64,000 bases of DNA, from the NCBI GenBank assembly GCA_009836625.1, contig VXVC01000004.1, forward strand, positions 953,037 to 1,017,036, in the 5' to 3' direction. The stretch comes from Holophagales bacterium. GTDB taxonomy: Bacteria > Acidobacteriota > Thermoanaerobaculia > Multivoradales > Multivoraceae. How positions within the stretch are numbered: position 1 is the first letter of the stretch; every line of letters starts with the position of its first letter. Below are positions 34,066 through 47,650 of the stretch, piece after piece. The notes under the pieces are model-generated. The model worked only from the letters and a program-made list of their open reading frames with translations. It searched no databases and was not told the DNA's origin. The position numbers and the translations under genes are program-made.

Positions 34066-35153
34066 GTCTCGTCTCCCCCGTCCGCCGCCGGATCGTCGCG
34101 GCCACCGCGGCCTGCCGATTCGAGTTCGTCCACGCGTCGCTCGAGAGCCCTGAGCGCACTGCGCATCGCCGGCAGGCGCGACTGTAGCGCGTTCCGCCGG
34201 CGCCAGGACGCGATCGGTACGGCGGGTATGCCCGCGACCCGCTGATCGTCCTCGACTTCCTGGAACACCGCCGACTTGGCCGCCACCTGCACGCCGTCGC
34301 CGATCCTGAAGTGACCGGCGACGCCCACCTGGCCCGCCAGAAGCACCCGATCGCCGATGCGACTGCTGCCGGAGACGCCCGCCTGACCGCAGAGGATGCA
34401 GCCTTCGCCGATCTGCGCGTTGTGTCCGATCTGCACCAGGTTGTCGATCTTCGTTCCGCGGCCGATCGTCGTGGTGTCGAAGGTGGCCCGGTCCACCGCG
34501 GAGTTGGCGCCGATCTCCACGTCGTCCTCGATCACGACGACCCCGACCTGGGGCAGCTTGACCTGGAAAGCTGCTTCAGCGGCTTCCGCGAACCCGAAAC
34601 CGTCCGCGCCCAAAACGACACCGGAGTGGACGACCACCCGCTCGCCGATGCGGGCGCCGTCGTAGATCACGACATGGGGATGGATCACGGTGCCGGCGCC
34701 CAGACTGCAGCCGCGGCCTACCACCGAGTGGGCGCCGACGACCACGCCCGGACCAAGCGTCGCGCCCTCGCCGACCACGGCGAAAGCGTCGACGCGGGCG
34801 GTGGGGTCCACGTAGGCGGAAGCGTCGACACAGGCTGTTTCGTGAACGCCTGGTTCCACCTCGGGGACCGGAAAGAGCGTCGTCATCAGGTCGGCCAGGG
34901 CCCGGTAGGCGTCGTCGCAGAACACCAGGTCGGCGCGGAGCTCGGCGAGCGTTTCGCGAGACAGATCCCTGGACACCAGCAGCGCGCCGGCCTTCGAGGC
35001 CAGCGCCTGATCGCGGTACCGAGGGTTGGTCAGAAAGGAGAGATCTCCAGGGCCCGCGGCCATCAGGGTGGCGATGCCGTCGATCGGCCGATCCGGATCG
35101 CCTTCGAGGTCAGCTCCAACCATCGCGGCAAGATCGGCGAGGCGGTGGGTCAC
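34062..35153 (-). CDS. lpxD: UDP-3-O-acylglucosamine N-acyltransferase
   Basis: A 363-residue enzyme for the third lipid A step. An N-terminal uridine-binding domain (1-100, with GDLSFLTNPRY) precedes a long hexapeptide beta-helix. The catalytic region is NLVQIGHNAQIGEG with GVAGHFRIGD later. A C-terminal helix (about 325-350, with SALRALERRVDELE) ends the protein. The GTG start has a TAGGCT six bases upstream and no clear SD. Divergent from a PQQ-like gene 76 bases away. Confidence 0.96.
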   Translation of the reverse strand: MTHRLADLAAMVGADLEGDPDRPIDGIATLMAAGPGDLSFLTNPRYRDQALASKAGALLVSRDLSRETLAELRADLVFCDDAYRALADLMTTLFPVPEVEPGVHETACVDASAYVDPTARVDAFAVVGEGATLGPGVVVGAHSVVGRGCSLGAGTVIHPHVVIYDGARIGERVVVHSGVVLGADGFGFAEAAEAAFQVKLPQVGVVVIEDDVEIGANSAVDRATFDTTTIGRGTKIDNLVQIGHNAQIGEGCILCGQAGVSGSSRIGDRVLLAGQVGVAGHFRIGDGVQVAAKSAVFQEVEDDQRVAGIPAVPIASWRRRNALQSRLPAMRSALRALERRVDELESAGRGGRDDPAADGGDET

Positions 35154-35159
35154 GGAGCG

Positions 35160-35165
35160 AGCCTA
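35160..35165 (-). promoter_or_regulatory. -10-like TAGGCT before lpxD
   Basis: TANNNT hexamer on the minus strand, six bases before the lpxD GTG, consistent with a leaderless start for the lpxD-fabZ-lpxA transcript. Confidence 0.45.
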
Positions 35166-35180
35166 CCGGATACGATCCGG
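35166..35180. repeat. inverted repeat in the lpxD/PQQ divergent region
   Basis: Perfect six-base arms CCGGAT and ATCCGG around ACG, directly beside the lpxD -10-like hexamer. The plus strand reads TACGAT at 35171-35176, a possible -10 for the PQQ-like gene. It could be an operator shared by both. Confidence 0.45.
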
Positions 35181-35229
35181 CACGACCCCAGCGTCTGACT
35201 CCTTCCAGTGAACGGGAGATCCGATCTCG

Positions 35230-36615
35230 ATGAGCAACGCGACATCACAACCGCACCGTTACCACGACAGGCCCAGTGGCGCCGCCATCCTCACCGCCCT
35301 CGCTTGCGCCGCGCTCTGCGCCGGCGCGGCTGCCGCATCCGACAACTGGCCCCAGTTCCGCGGTCCGGGCATGAACCCTGCGGTCCCGGACAACCCCGGC
35401 CTGCCTGATCGCTGGAGCCAGACGGAGAACGTCGAGTGGATCGCCGAGATCCCCGGGCTCGGCTGGTCCAGCCCGATCGTCTGGGACAATCGAGTGTTCC
35501 TGACGACCGCGGTTTCAGAAGGCGAGTTCGAACGCCCCCAGGCCGGTCTCTACGCCGCCCGCGGGCGCAGTGAACCGCCGCAGGCGCGGCACGACTGGCG
35601 CGTGTACTGCCTGAACCTCGCCACGGGCGAGGTGCTGTGGGAGCGCTCGGTCAAGGCCGGTGTACCCGAGTTTCCGCGCCACCAGAAGCAGACCTACGCC
35701 TCGGAGACCCCGACCACCGACGGCGAACGCGTCTACGCGCGCTTTGGCGACCTCGGCGTGTACGCCTTCACGATGGAGGGCGAGTCCGTGTGGAGCTTCG
35801 ATACGCCCTACCGCTCGACCATGTGGGACTACGGCTCCGCCTCCTCGCCTGTGTTGCACGACGATCTGCTGATCATCCTCTACGACAACGAGGAGGATTC
35901 CTGGATCGCCGCCCTCGACAAGCACACCGGCGAACAGCGCTGGCGCACCGCCCGGGAAGAGGTGTCGAGCTGGGCGACGCCGTTCGTCTGGCCGAACGAA
36001 GCCCGCACCGAGATCGTCACCAGCGGCAAGAACCGGATCCGCTCGTACGACCTGGACGGTCAACTGCTGTGGGAGATGGACGGCCGCATGTCCTGGGCGG
36101 CCATCGCCACGCCGTTCGCGGCTCACGACTTGGTCTACGTCAACTCCGGCTACTTCCAGGACCAGCGCCGGCCGGTCTTCGCCATCCGTCCGGGCGCGCT
36201 CGGCGACATCACCCTGGAAGGGGACGCGACGGAGAGCGAGTTCGTCGCCTGGCATCAGCCCAAGGCCGGCAACTACAACACCTCGCCGCTGGTCTACAAG
36301 GGCGTCTACTACAGTCTGCTGGACCGCGGCTTCTTCGAGGCATACGACGCGCTGACCGGCGACCCCGTGTACGGCCGGAAGCGCGTGGCGCCCCGCGGCG
36401 GCGCCAGCTTCACCTCATCTCCGTGGGCCTACAACGACCGCGTGTTCGCGCTCAGCGAGCAGGGCGATACCTACGTGATCCGCGCCGGCTCGGAGTACGA
36501 GGTCCTCCACACCAACAGCCTCGACGAGATGGCGATGGCGTCACCGGCGGTCGCTGGCGACCGGCTGCTGATCCGCACCCGGTCGAAGCTCTACAGCATC
36601 CGCAACAGCGATTGA
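35230..36615 (+). CDS. PQQ-like beta-propeller repeat protein
   Basis: A 461-residue protein with a signal peptide ending about residue 37 (ALCAGAAAAS), then NWPQFRGPG, the usual opening of this family. Blade repeats include LNLATGEVLWE, IAALDKHTGEQRWR and YDALTGDPVYG. Paralogous in type to the gene at 1154-2500 but not a close copy. The ATG has GGGAG about ten bases upstream. It stands on the opposite strand between skp and lpxD, splitting a commonly contiguous envelope operon, and converges on skp with ten bases between. No catalytic residues recognised. Confidence 0.85.
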   Translation: MSNATSQPHRYHDRPSGAAILTALACAALCAGAAAASDNWPQFRGPGMNPAVPDNPGLPDRWSQTENVEWIAEIPGLGWSSPIVWDNRVFLTTAVSEGEFERPQAGLYAARGRSEPPQARHDWRVYCLNLATGEVLWERSVKAGVPEFPRHQKQTYASETPTTDGERVYARFGDLGVYAFTMEGESVWSFDTPYRSTMWDYGSASSPVLHDDLLIILYDNEEDSWIAALDKHTGEQRWRTAREEVSSWATPFVWPNEARTEIVTSGKNRIRSYDLDGQLLWEMDGRMSWAAIATPFAAHDLVYVNSGYFQDQRRPVFAIRPGALGDITLEGDATESEFVAWHQPKAGNYNTSPLVYKGVYYSLLDRGFFEAYDALTGDPVYGRKRVAPRGGASFTSSPWAYNDRVFALSEQGDTYVIRAGSEYEVLHTNSLDEMAMASPAVAGDRLLIRTRSKLYSIRNSD

Positions 36616-36625
36616 CTACTCGCGT

Positions 36626-37177
36626 CTACTCCGTGGGAGTCGCCGGGTAAGCGGCGTTGTAGCGCTCGATGATCAGGTTCGTGATGTCCGCGGCGTCGGC
36701 GGCGAACAGCAGGCCCCCCTGGAACTTGTTGAAGATCGCCGTGTAGCCGAACTCCCGGCCGACCTGAGAGATGATCGGCAGCACCGCCTGTTCGATCTCG
36801 CCGAACCTCTCGCCCTGCACCTTCTGCATTTCGCGGTTCGCGTCGTCCTGGGCGCGGCGCAGGTCGATCGTCATGTCCTCGAGCTGCTTCTCGAGTTCGG
36901 CCAGGCGGTCCTCCGCCAGCGTCAGCCGACCGTCGTTGTACTGCTTCTGCAGCGCGGCCAATTGCTCCTGCCTGGTGGTGAGCTCCGCCTGCTTCTCGTC
37001 CCGGAGTCGTGTGAGCTCCTGAACCGCGATCTGGCCGCGCGCCGACTCTTGCAGCAGGCGTTCGACCTCGACGACGGCGATCTTGCTCTGGGCCAGGACC
37101 GGCCCGGCCATGAGGACACCGGCGATGACGGCGGCGGTCGACGCCGCGACGCGGAATCCAGTGGGTTTGACGTTCAT
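36626..37177 (-). CDS. skp: OmpH/Skp-family periplasmic chaperone
   Basis: A 183-residue exported protein: signal peptide 1-29 (ending VLAQ), IAVVEVERLLQES, then a long charged coiled-coil arm (about 50-125, rich in Glu, Gln, Leu and Arg) and a compact end with YTAIFNKFQGGLLFAADAAD. Skp forms a trimeric jellyfish that carries unfolded outer-membrane proteins to BamA, encoded 22 bases upstream. SD GGAG precedes the ATG. Confidence 0.93.
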   Translation of the reverse strand: MNVKPTGFRVAASTAAVIAGVLMAGPVLAQSKIAVVEVERLLQESARGQIAVQELTRLRDEKQAELTTRQEQLAALQKQYNDGRLTLAEDRLAELEKQLEDMTIDLRRAQDDANREMQKVQGERFGEIEQAVLPIISQVGREFGYTAIFNKFQGGLLFAADAADITNLIIERYNAAYPATPTE

Positions 37178-37199
37178 CTTCGTAGTTCTCCGTGAGGCG

Positions 37200-39645
37200 T
37201 CAGAAGCTGGTTCCGATGCTGAAGTCGAAGCTGTCGAACCGCTCCCGGTCGACGCCTCCGAGGTTGTCCAGCGGATTCAGGTTCGTAGCGTAGATGAAGC
37301 GGAGCGGAGCTCCAAGGATGGGCACGTTGACCCGAAGCTCGATGCCGGCCGACATTCGCATGTGGTTGAAGTCGACGTCCTGGTCGTCGCCGTAGACGTT
37401 GCCTGCGTCGAAGAACGTCACGACGCGGAAGGGGCCGTTGACCAGGGTGTGGTGCTCGAGGTTGATGACCACGCTCTTGTTGCCGCCCTGGGGGAAACCG
37501 TTCTGGTCGAGGAGCGTGCGACCAGTTTCCGGATCCCGCACCCAGATGGAACGGAAAGCGAAGCCGCGGAGGCTGTTCTCGCCGCCCAGCAGGTAGCGAT
37601 CCAGGAAGAACAACTGACGCAGGTTGCCGGCATCGTCCTCGCCGAACGGCTCGATGTAGCCGAGCTGGACGTTCGCCCGCCCCACCGTCCGCAGCCCGCG
37701 GTTCGTCAGCGGCACGGTGATCGCCGCGTTCAGCGACGGGCGGATGAAGAATGACTCGCCGCCAAGGGGGCCGCCGGCGTACTCGAGGGACGCGATCAGG
37801 CGCCTGCCCTGGGTCGGCTCGAGGCGGCTGTTGTGACTGTCGTACTGGTAGCTCGCCGTGATGGAGCGACGGTTGAACTGGAACGCCTGCTCGAAGGTGT
37901 CGCTCGTCGGGTCGTCGCTCTGGTCCGGGTTGTCGAAGAAGTAGAAGGTCTGCGACTGGTAGCTCTCGATGTCCATGTTGCTGTAGGACAACTGAACGAG
38001 TTCCCAGCGGCGGAACGACCGGCCGTAGGTGAGGATGCCGCCGGCCTCCTTGCTCCGGTAGCGCTGGTCGATCAGGAGGTCGAAGTCCGTGTCCCGGTTG
38101 AAGAGCTGAACCCCGAAGTTCTGGGGCCGGTCCTTGACCCAGGGCATGTAGTACGAGACGTCGAAGATGTCGCGGTAGCGGCCCGTCTGGATCGACACGC
38201 CAACGGTCTCGCCGCGGCCGAGGAAGTTCCGGGTGCGCAACGCCGACTGGACGAAGAAGCCGTCGAGTTCGCTGTAACCGCCGCCGAACTGAACCTCGGT
38301 CTGCCCGGTTTCCGTGCCCTTGACGGTGATGTCGACCTGCTTGTCGTCCGTGTCGTAGTCGACCTCGACCGGATCGTCCTCGTTGACGACGTAGTACTCG
38401 AGCTGGCTGAGCCGCAGCAGGCTGGTGCGCAGCATGCCCGAGTTGAAGACGTCGCCTTCCTTGAGCAACATCTGGCGGCGGAGCACCCGGTCGCGGGTCC
38501 GGTCGTTGCCGGTGAATTCCATCCGTCCGATCCTGAACTGGTCGTTCTCCTCGACGGTCACCAGGATGTCGGCAACCAGGTCCTCGCGCTCGACGATCTC
38601 CATCTTCACGTCGGCGAAGATGTAGCCGCTGTTCCGATACAGCTCCCCGATCTGCTCGACACCCTCGTCGAGGATGTCCGAGCGCAGCCAGCCGCCCTTG
38701 GGATCCTTGAACATGGCAACCAGCAGACCCTCGGGCAGAACCTCGGCCCCCTCGACCTGGACCTCGCCAAGCTTCCAGCGCGGACCCTCCTCGATCGGAA
38801 TCACCAGGGCGAGCTGCCGTTTGCGGTCCTCGATGCGTTCGGCGTTCGGCTTCCGCTCGATCACGTCGAGTTCGGGCTCGCCGACCTCGACGTCCTTGTA
38901 GCCGAACTGGCGGTAAAGACCCTTGACCTTGTCGAGGTCCTCCTGGACCGTGGCCGAGTTGAACACGTCGCGCTTCCGGATCCGGGTCAGAAGGTTCGAC
39001 TTCTTTGTCTTCTCCATCTGCCGCCGGAGGCGGCCGGCCGAGAACACCTCGTTGCCCTCGAAGTCGACCTGGCCGATCTTGACTCTGCCGCCCTCGTCGA
39101 CGGTGATCAGGACCCGCTTCTCGCCCAGGCCCGCGTCCTGGACCTCGACGTGGATGCCCGCGAACCGGAAGCCGCGCTCCTCGTAGAGCTTCTTGATCGC
39201 CTCTTCGAGGCGCGCCAGCTCGCCCAGGTCCAGCGGCAACCCCTCGAAGACCGAGATCCGCTCCCGGTCCGTCATGTCGCCGATGTCGCTCCGCTTCACT
39301 TTCTTCAGACCGTCGTACTCGAGCGAGACCAGGAGCGGCCTTTCCGTCAGCGTCACCCGGACCAGAACCCCATCGCCCTGCTCCTCGGCTGCGATCGAGA
39401 TGTCATCGATCAGCTTGCGCTCCCAGAGGTCCTTGATCCGCTCGTTCACGCGGCCGGGATCCCAGGGTTTACCGGCCTCGATATCCAGGTAGTAGTTCAG
39501 GCTGTCTTCGCTCAGCGTCTCGACGCCGATGTACTCAACCGACACGATCGGCCGGCCGACCAGCAACTGGCCGGCGGCCGGTACGGCCAGCACGAAGGCG
39601 GCGACCAGCGCGCCCGGCCATGCCAGCCGTCGAAGGACCTTTCGA

Positions 39646-39659
<14 letters not shown>
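37200..39659 (-). CDS. bamA: outer-membrane protein assembly factor BamA
   Basis: About 819 residues: signal peptide (ALVAAFVLAVPAAGQ), five POTRA domains over roughly residues 25-430, then a 16-strand barrel with the SLRGFAFRSIW element of the RGF motif and a C-terminal beta-signal ending in Phe (FSIGTSF). It inserts outer-membrane beta-barrels. The TTG at 39659 is preferred because AGGAGG lies nine bases upstream; another in-frame TTG at 39677 would place that SD inside the coding region. The start lies inside the end of clpC (14-base overlap). Confidence 0.95.
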
Positions 39660-42114
<2,455 letters not shown>

Positions 42115-42124
42115 GGACCAGAGT

Positions 42125-42799
42125 TTATTCGCCCAGCGCCTTCAGACGGCCGCCGTCGAGCCGGAGCACCTTGCCGCAACGCTTCGCCACTTCCGGATTG
42201 TGCGTCACCAGCACCATCGTCGTGTCCCGGCGCCTCCGCAGTGTGTCCAGGAGCTCCAGCACCTGCTCGCCGCTCCTGGAGTCCAGGTTGCCGGTCGGTT
42301 CGTCCGCCAGCAGTACCGCCGGTTCAAGCACCAGAGCGCGGCAGATCGCGATCCGCTGCCTTTCGCCCCCGGACAGTTGCTGCGGGAAGGCGCCGGCGCG
42401 GTCGGCGAGACCGACCTGGTCCAGGAGCGTGAGCGCCTGGGCGCTGAGAGACGAGGTCGGGCGGCCCGCGATCCGCCCCGGCATCATCACGTTCTCGATC
42501 GCCGTAAAGTCCGGCAGCAGTTGATGGAACTGAAAGACGAAACCGAGTGACCGGTTGCGAAAGCCCGCCAGGGCGGACGGCCTGGACCGGGTGAGATCGA
42601 CGCCGTCGACTCGAACCGAACCCGCGTCCGGCACATCGAGCGCGCCCAGGATGTTGAGCAACGTCGACTTGCCCGAGCCGGACGGACCGACGACGGCCGC
42701 CGTCTCGCCGCGCGCGACCACCAGATCCACGCCGCGCAGCACCTGCCGCCGGACCGCGCCGTCCTGGTAGGCCTTGGTGACCCCGGCAACCGCGATCAC
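42125..42799 (-). CDS. lolD: lipoprotein-release ABC transporter ATPase LolD
   Basis: A 224-residue ABC ATPase: Walker A GPSGSGKST (about 39-47), signature LSGGERQRIAI, Walker B VLLADEPTGNLD and the H-loop VTHNPEV. It powers extraction of lipoproteins from the inner membrane. The GTG overlaps the permease stop (GTGA). MacB-type ATPases are similar, but the LolC/E-like partner supports LolD. Confidence 0.92.
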   Translation of the reverse strand: MIAVAGVTKAYQDGAVRRQVLRGVDLVVARGETAAVVGPSGSGKSTLLNILGALDVPDAGSVRVDGVDLTRSRPSALAGFRNRSLGFVFQFHQLLPDFTAIENVMMPGRIAGRPTSSLSAQALTLLDQVGLADRAGAFPQQLSGGERQRIAICRALVLEPAVLLADEPTGNLDSRSGEQVLELLDTLRRRRDTTMVLVTHNPEVAKRCGKVLRLDGGRLKALGE

Positions 42800-44013
42800 G
42801 TGCGCGCACTCCGCATCGCCTCGACCGGGTGAAGAAGGCTCGCCTTGCGCGCCCCGATCACGGCGGCCGCGGCAGTGAACAGAACGGTCACGACCAGCAC
42901 GACGAGCACGTCCGTGCCCCGGACCAGGAACGGCACGTAGTCAACGACGTACACGTCCGACGGCGTGGAGATCACGCGGTAACGGTCGAGGAAGGCGGCG
43001 AGCCCCGCACCGGCCGCTCCGCCGAAGCCGGCGCCGCCCACCGACAGCAGCGCGCCGAGTAGCAGGAACACCCGCTGCAACCGGGCCGGCGGCGCACCCA
43101 TTGCCGCCAGCACGCCGACCTCGGCGCGCTTGCTCGAAAGCACCATCGACAAAGCCGCGAGCAGGGCGAACGAGGCGACGGCCACGATGAGCGCCACCGC
43201 GGAGAAGACCAGTCCCTTCTCGAGGCGCAGCACGAACAGAAGCGCCCGGTTGGCCTGCCTCCAGGTCGTCACCGTCGCGACGGTCGGATCGATCCCCTGC
43301 CGCAGGAAGTCACCGACCTGCTCCGGATCCGCCTCCGGGGCAAGCGTCAGGTCCAGTCGCCTGTCGCCCCGTGCGAACAGGGCGGAAGCCTGCTCGAGCG
43401 GCACCAGCACCGGATCGTCCGTGTCCTCGGCCCGGTCCGACATGTAGATCAGGTCGATCGGCAGCATCCGGGTTCGCGGCTGGTGCCCGACCGGCGTGAG
43501 GCCAGGGCGAGGCGAGACGACGCGAACCATGTCGCCCACGGCCAGCCCCATCCGCAGCGCCACGGAGACGGGCACGATCAGCCCGGGCGTCGCCTCCCCC
43601 TGGACCGGGATCCAGGGCGGCGGTGTCTTCTCGTAGCCCAGCACCTCGACCGCGATCGGACGGTCGCCATCCGCCAGCCAGCCCCGCGCATAGAGCAGCT
43701 CCTGGACGCCGGCGACGCCGTTCGTCGCGGCCGCCAATGCGGCCAGACCTCGCACCGGGTCCGTCGTTGCCGCGCCCTGGAGGGCGCTTCCGGGAACGCT
43801 CCCGCCGCCGAGCTCGATCTGGAGGGCCGGCGTATGCCGCGCCAGATCTTCCAGCAGGAGGTTCTGGAAGCCGGCGAGCGCCGCCAGCGCCAGCACCAGC
43901 GCCGCCGTACCCACCGCCAGGCCGCCCGCCGTCAGGGTGGACAGCGCCCGGATGTGCGCGTCCGCGCGGGTGGAGCGGAAGTACCGGACTGCTATGTGCC
44001 AGACGAACCCCAC
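42796..44013 (-). CDS. lolC: LolC/LolE-family lipoprotein-release permease
   Basis: A 405-residue permease with an N-terminal membrane helix (about 25-50), a periplasmic domain of about 210 residues, and three further helices near the C-terminus (about 272-395) forming the FtsX-like domain with AEVGVLAAMGAPPARLQRVFLL. Only one permease gene is present, so a homodimeric LolF-like or split LolC/E arrangement with another gene is possible. The GTG start lies 12 bases after hpt; TAGCCT, which includes the hpt stop, is nine bases before it. Confidence 0.9.
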   Translation of the reverse strand: MGFVWHIAVRYFRSTRADAHIRALSTLTAGGLAVGTAALVLALAALAGFQNLLLEDLARHTPALQIELGGGSVPGSALQGAATTDPVRGLAALAAATNGVAGVQELLYARGWLADGDRPIAVEVLGYEKTPPPWIPVQGEATPGLIVPVSVALRMGLAVGDMVRVVSPRPGLTPVGHQPRTRMLPIDLIYMSDRAEDTDDPVLVPLEQASALFARGDRRLDLTLAPEADPEQVGDFLRQGIDPTVATVTTWRQANRALLFVLRLEKGLVFSAVALIVAVASFALLAALSMVLSSKRAEVGVLAAMGAPPARLQRVFLLLGALLSVGGAGFGGAAGAGLAAFLDRYRVISTPSDVYVVDYVPFLVRGTDVLVVLVVTVLFTAAAAVIGARKASLLHPVEAMRSART

Positions 44014-44025
44014 GGCGACGCGAGG

Positions 44026-44565
44026 CTACTCCGAAGCGCCCTCCAGCACGCCGATGTAGGGCAGGTTGCGGTAGCGGTCGTCGTAGTCCAGTCCGTAGCC
44101 GACGACGAACACGTCGTCCACCTCGAAGCCGCGGTAGTGGATCTGAACCGGCGTCTCCCGCTTGCAGGCCTTGTCGAGCAGCACGCAGAGCCGCACGGAA
44201 CGCGCTCCCCTGAACCCCATCAGCGCCATGATCGTCCGCATCGTGTAGCCGGTGTCCACGATGTCCTCGATGAGCAGAACGTCGCGCCCGGCCAGAGAGT
44301 GATCGAGGTCGCGGCGGATCCGCACCTCACCGGGCGACGTCGTCTCGCCCCGGTAGCTCGAGGTCTGGAAGAAGTCGACCACGAGCGGCCGGGACAGACG
44401 CTGCAGGAGGTCGGACATGAAGAAGACGGACCCCTTCAGCACGCCGACGCAGAGCAGCTCCTGACTGTCGGCGTAGTCCCTCTCGATCTCCGCGGCCAGT
44501 TCGTCGACCCGGCGGTCGAGCACTTCCCTCGAAATCAACTCGCGCGGCATGCCGTCTTCGGTCAT
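44026..44565 (-). CDS. hpt: hypoxanthine phosphoribosyltransferase
   Basis: A 179-residue enzyme converting hypoxanthine or guanine and PRPP to IMP or GMP. VGVLKGSVFFMSDL, VDFFQTSSYRG and the PRPP loop VLLIEDIVDTGYTM (96-109) are present, with VGYGLDYDDRYRNLPYIGVL at the end. The ATG at 44565 has GAGGAG four bases upstream, so it is preferred to longer in-frame readings. Divergent from the purine nucleoside phosphorylase gene, its metabolic partner. Confidence 0.96.
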   Translation of the reverse strand: MTEDGMPRELISREVLDRRVDELAAEIERDYADSQELLCVGVLKGSVFFMSDLLQRLSRPLVVDFFQTSSYRGETTSPGEVRIRRDLDHSLAGRDVLLIEDIVDTGYTMRTIMALMGFRGARSVRLCVLLDKACKRETPVQIHYRGFEVDDVFVVGYGLDYDDRYRNLPYIGVLEGASE

Positions 44566-44628
44566 CGAACTCCTCAGGATATGGTCTGCCGCACTCCAAG
44601 CCTGGAGCGGGCGACGCGAGAGAACGCC

Positions 44629-45501
44629 GTGAATGGACACAAGGATACCGGCCCGGACAGGAGTCTCGCGGCCGAGCTCGAGGAGAGCCGGCGGCGCTGG
44701 CTGAAGTCGGGGATCCCAATCCCGGAGGCCCTGCTCGTCACCGGCTCCGGCCTGAGCCTGGACCTCGGCGAGCCGGCGGCGGGCCCGTGGCCGTTCTCCG
44801 ACCTGTTCCCCTTCGAGGTCGAGGCGATCGAGGGCCACGCAGTGACCGCAGAGCTCGTGCGGACGGGCAACGGCAGACTGGTGCTCTACAGCCGCGGCCG
44901 GCTGCACGCCTACCAGGGCTACACGCCGGCCCAGGTCGTCTACCTGGTGCGGCTCAGCGCCCTGCTCGGCGCGCGGTCGCTGGTCGTCACGAACGCAGCC
45001 GGTTCGCTGCGTGCGGACCTGCCGCCCGGCTCGATCGTGGCGATCTCCGACCACATCAACCTGACCGGTCTGAACCCGCTGAGAGGCCGGCTGCCGGCCG
45101 CCTGGGGGCCGCAGTTCCCCGACCTGGCGGACGCCTACGACCGCGGCCTGCGCCGCCGCTTCGCGGAACTCGGGGAACAGGCCGGAATCCCGGTCGGCGA
45201 GGGCGTCTACGCCGGGCTGCTCGGGCCCTCCTTCGAGACCCCGGCCGAGATCCGCGCCTACCGCACCCTGGGCGCCGACCTGGTCGGCATGTCGACCGTG
45301 CTCGAAGTAATCGCCGCCCGCCACATGGGGCTCCGCGCGCTCGGCTTCTCCCTGGTCACGAACATGGGCGTCGGGCTCGTGGACGAAGCGGTCGACCACC
45401 AGGACGTACTGAGGATCGGCGGCAGAGCCTCCGGCGGCGTTGCCCGCCTCATCTGCGACCTGTTCGCGGACGAGGCCTTCTGGAACATGGAATCGAGCTG
45501 A
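44629..45501 (+). CDS. punA: purine nucleoside phosphorylase, class I trimeric type
   Basis: About 290 residues. It cleaves guanosine and inosine to base and ribose-1-phosphate. The phosphate loop GSGLS (39-43), RGRLHAYQGYTPAQV, TNAAGSL, GPSFETPAEIRAYRTLGADLVGMST and SLVTNMG (the base-contacting Asn) are all present. The GTG at 44629 is favoured; an in-frame ATG at 44581 lies too close to the hpt start for a promoter. Bases released here can be recaptured by Hpt. Confidence 0.93.
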   Translation: MNGHKDTGPDRSLAAELEESRRRWLKSGIPIPEALLVTGSGLSLDLGEPAAGPWPFSDLFPFEVEAIEGHAVTAELVRTGNGRLVLYSRGRLHAYQGYTPAQVVYLVRLSALLGARSLVVTNAAGSLRADLPPGSIVAISDHINLTGLNPLRGRLPAAWGPQFPDLADAYDRGLRRRFAELGEQAGIPVGEGVYAGLLGPSFETPAEIRAYRTLGADLVGMSTVLEVIAARHMGLRALGFSLVTNMGVGLVDEAVDHQDVLRIGGRASGGVARLICDLFADEAFWNMESS

Positions 45502-45504
45502 GCC

Positions 45505-46992
<1,488 letters not shown>

Positions 46993-47650
46993 GAGCCGTC
47001 AGAGCCAAGGCGCCGTCGAGGGACTCCTGGTCCAGAAGGTCGTCGAACCGGGTGCTGTGCTCAACGTCCGGGCCGATGCCGATGAAGTGCCAGCTCAACC
47101 GGCGGCTGGCTTCCCGGTCCCACGGCCGGTTGCCGAAGTAGGTCTTGCGGGCGGCTGATCTGCTGCCCAGCGCGCGTTTGGCCGCGATCCGCATGATCTC
47201 GACGCGGCTTACGGCGTCCGAACCGGAGGCGAGGTTCAGCGTGTCCGGATCGAGGCCGATGGCCCGGAGCTTCATTGCGGCGGTGTCCTTCCAGCCGCCG
47301 GTGGCGATCGCGACAGCGACGTTTGGGCGGGCGGCGAGCCGGTTCACGAAGGCGCGGGCGCCTGGGACTTCCGGCAGCCGGTCACCGCAGGCAGCGAGGT
47401 AGCCGGCTACGAGGGCGATGAACTCCCGCTTGACGGAAACGTGAGCCTGGGAGCGGTCGCCTCCGGCTCCGTTGCGATCCAGGACCTCGTTCAGGATGCC
47501 GCTGTCCGTTTGGTGCCGATACCCGGCCCAGTCCTCGTCGACATCGATCTTCAGCGCGTTCCTGATCGCCCGGGCGTAGAGAATGCCGTCGAAGTCCTCG
47601 GACTCGACCAGTGTTCCGTCCACGTCGAAGACGACCAGGTGCATCGGGTG

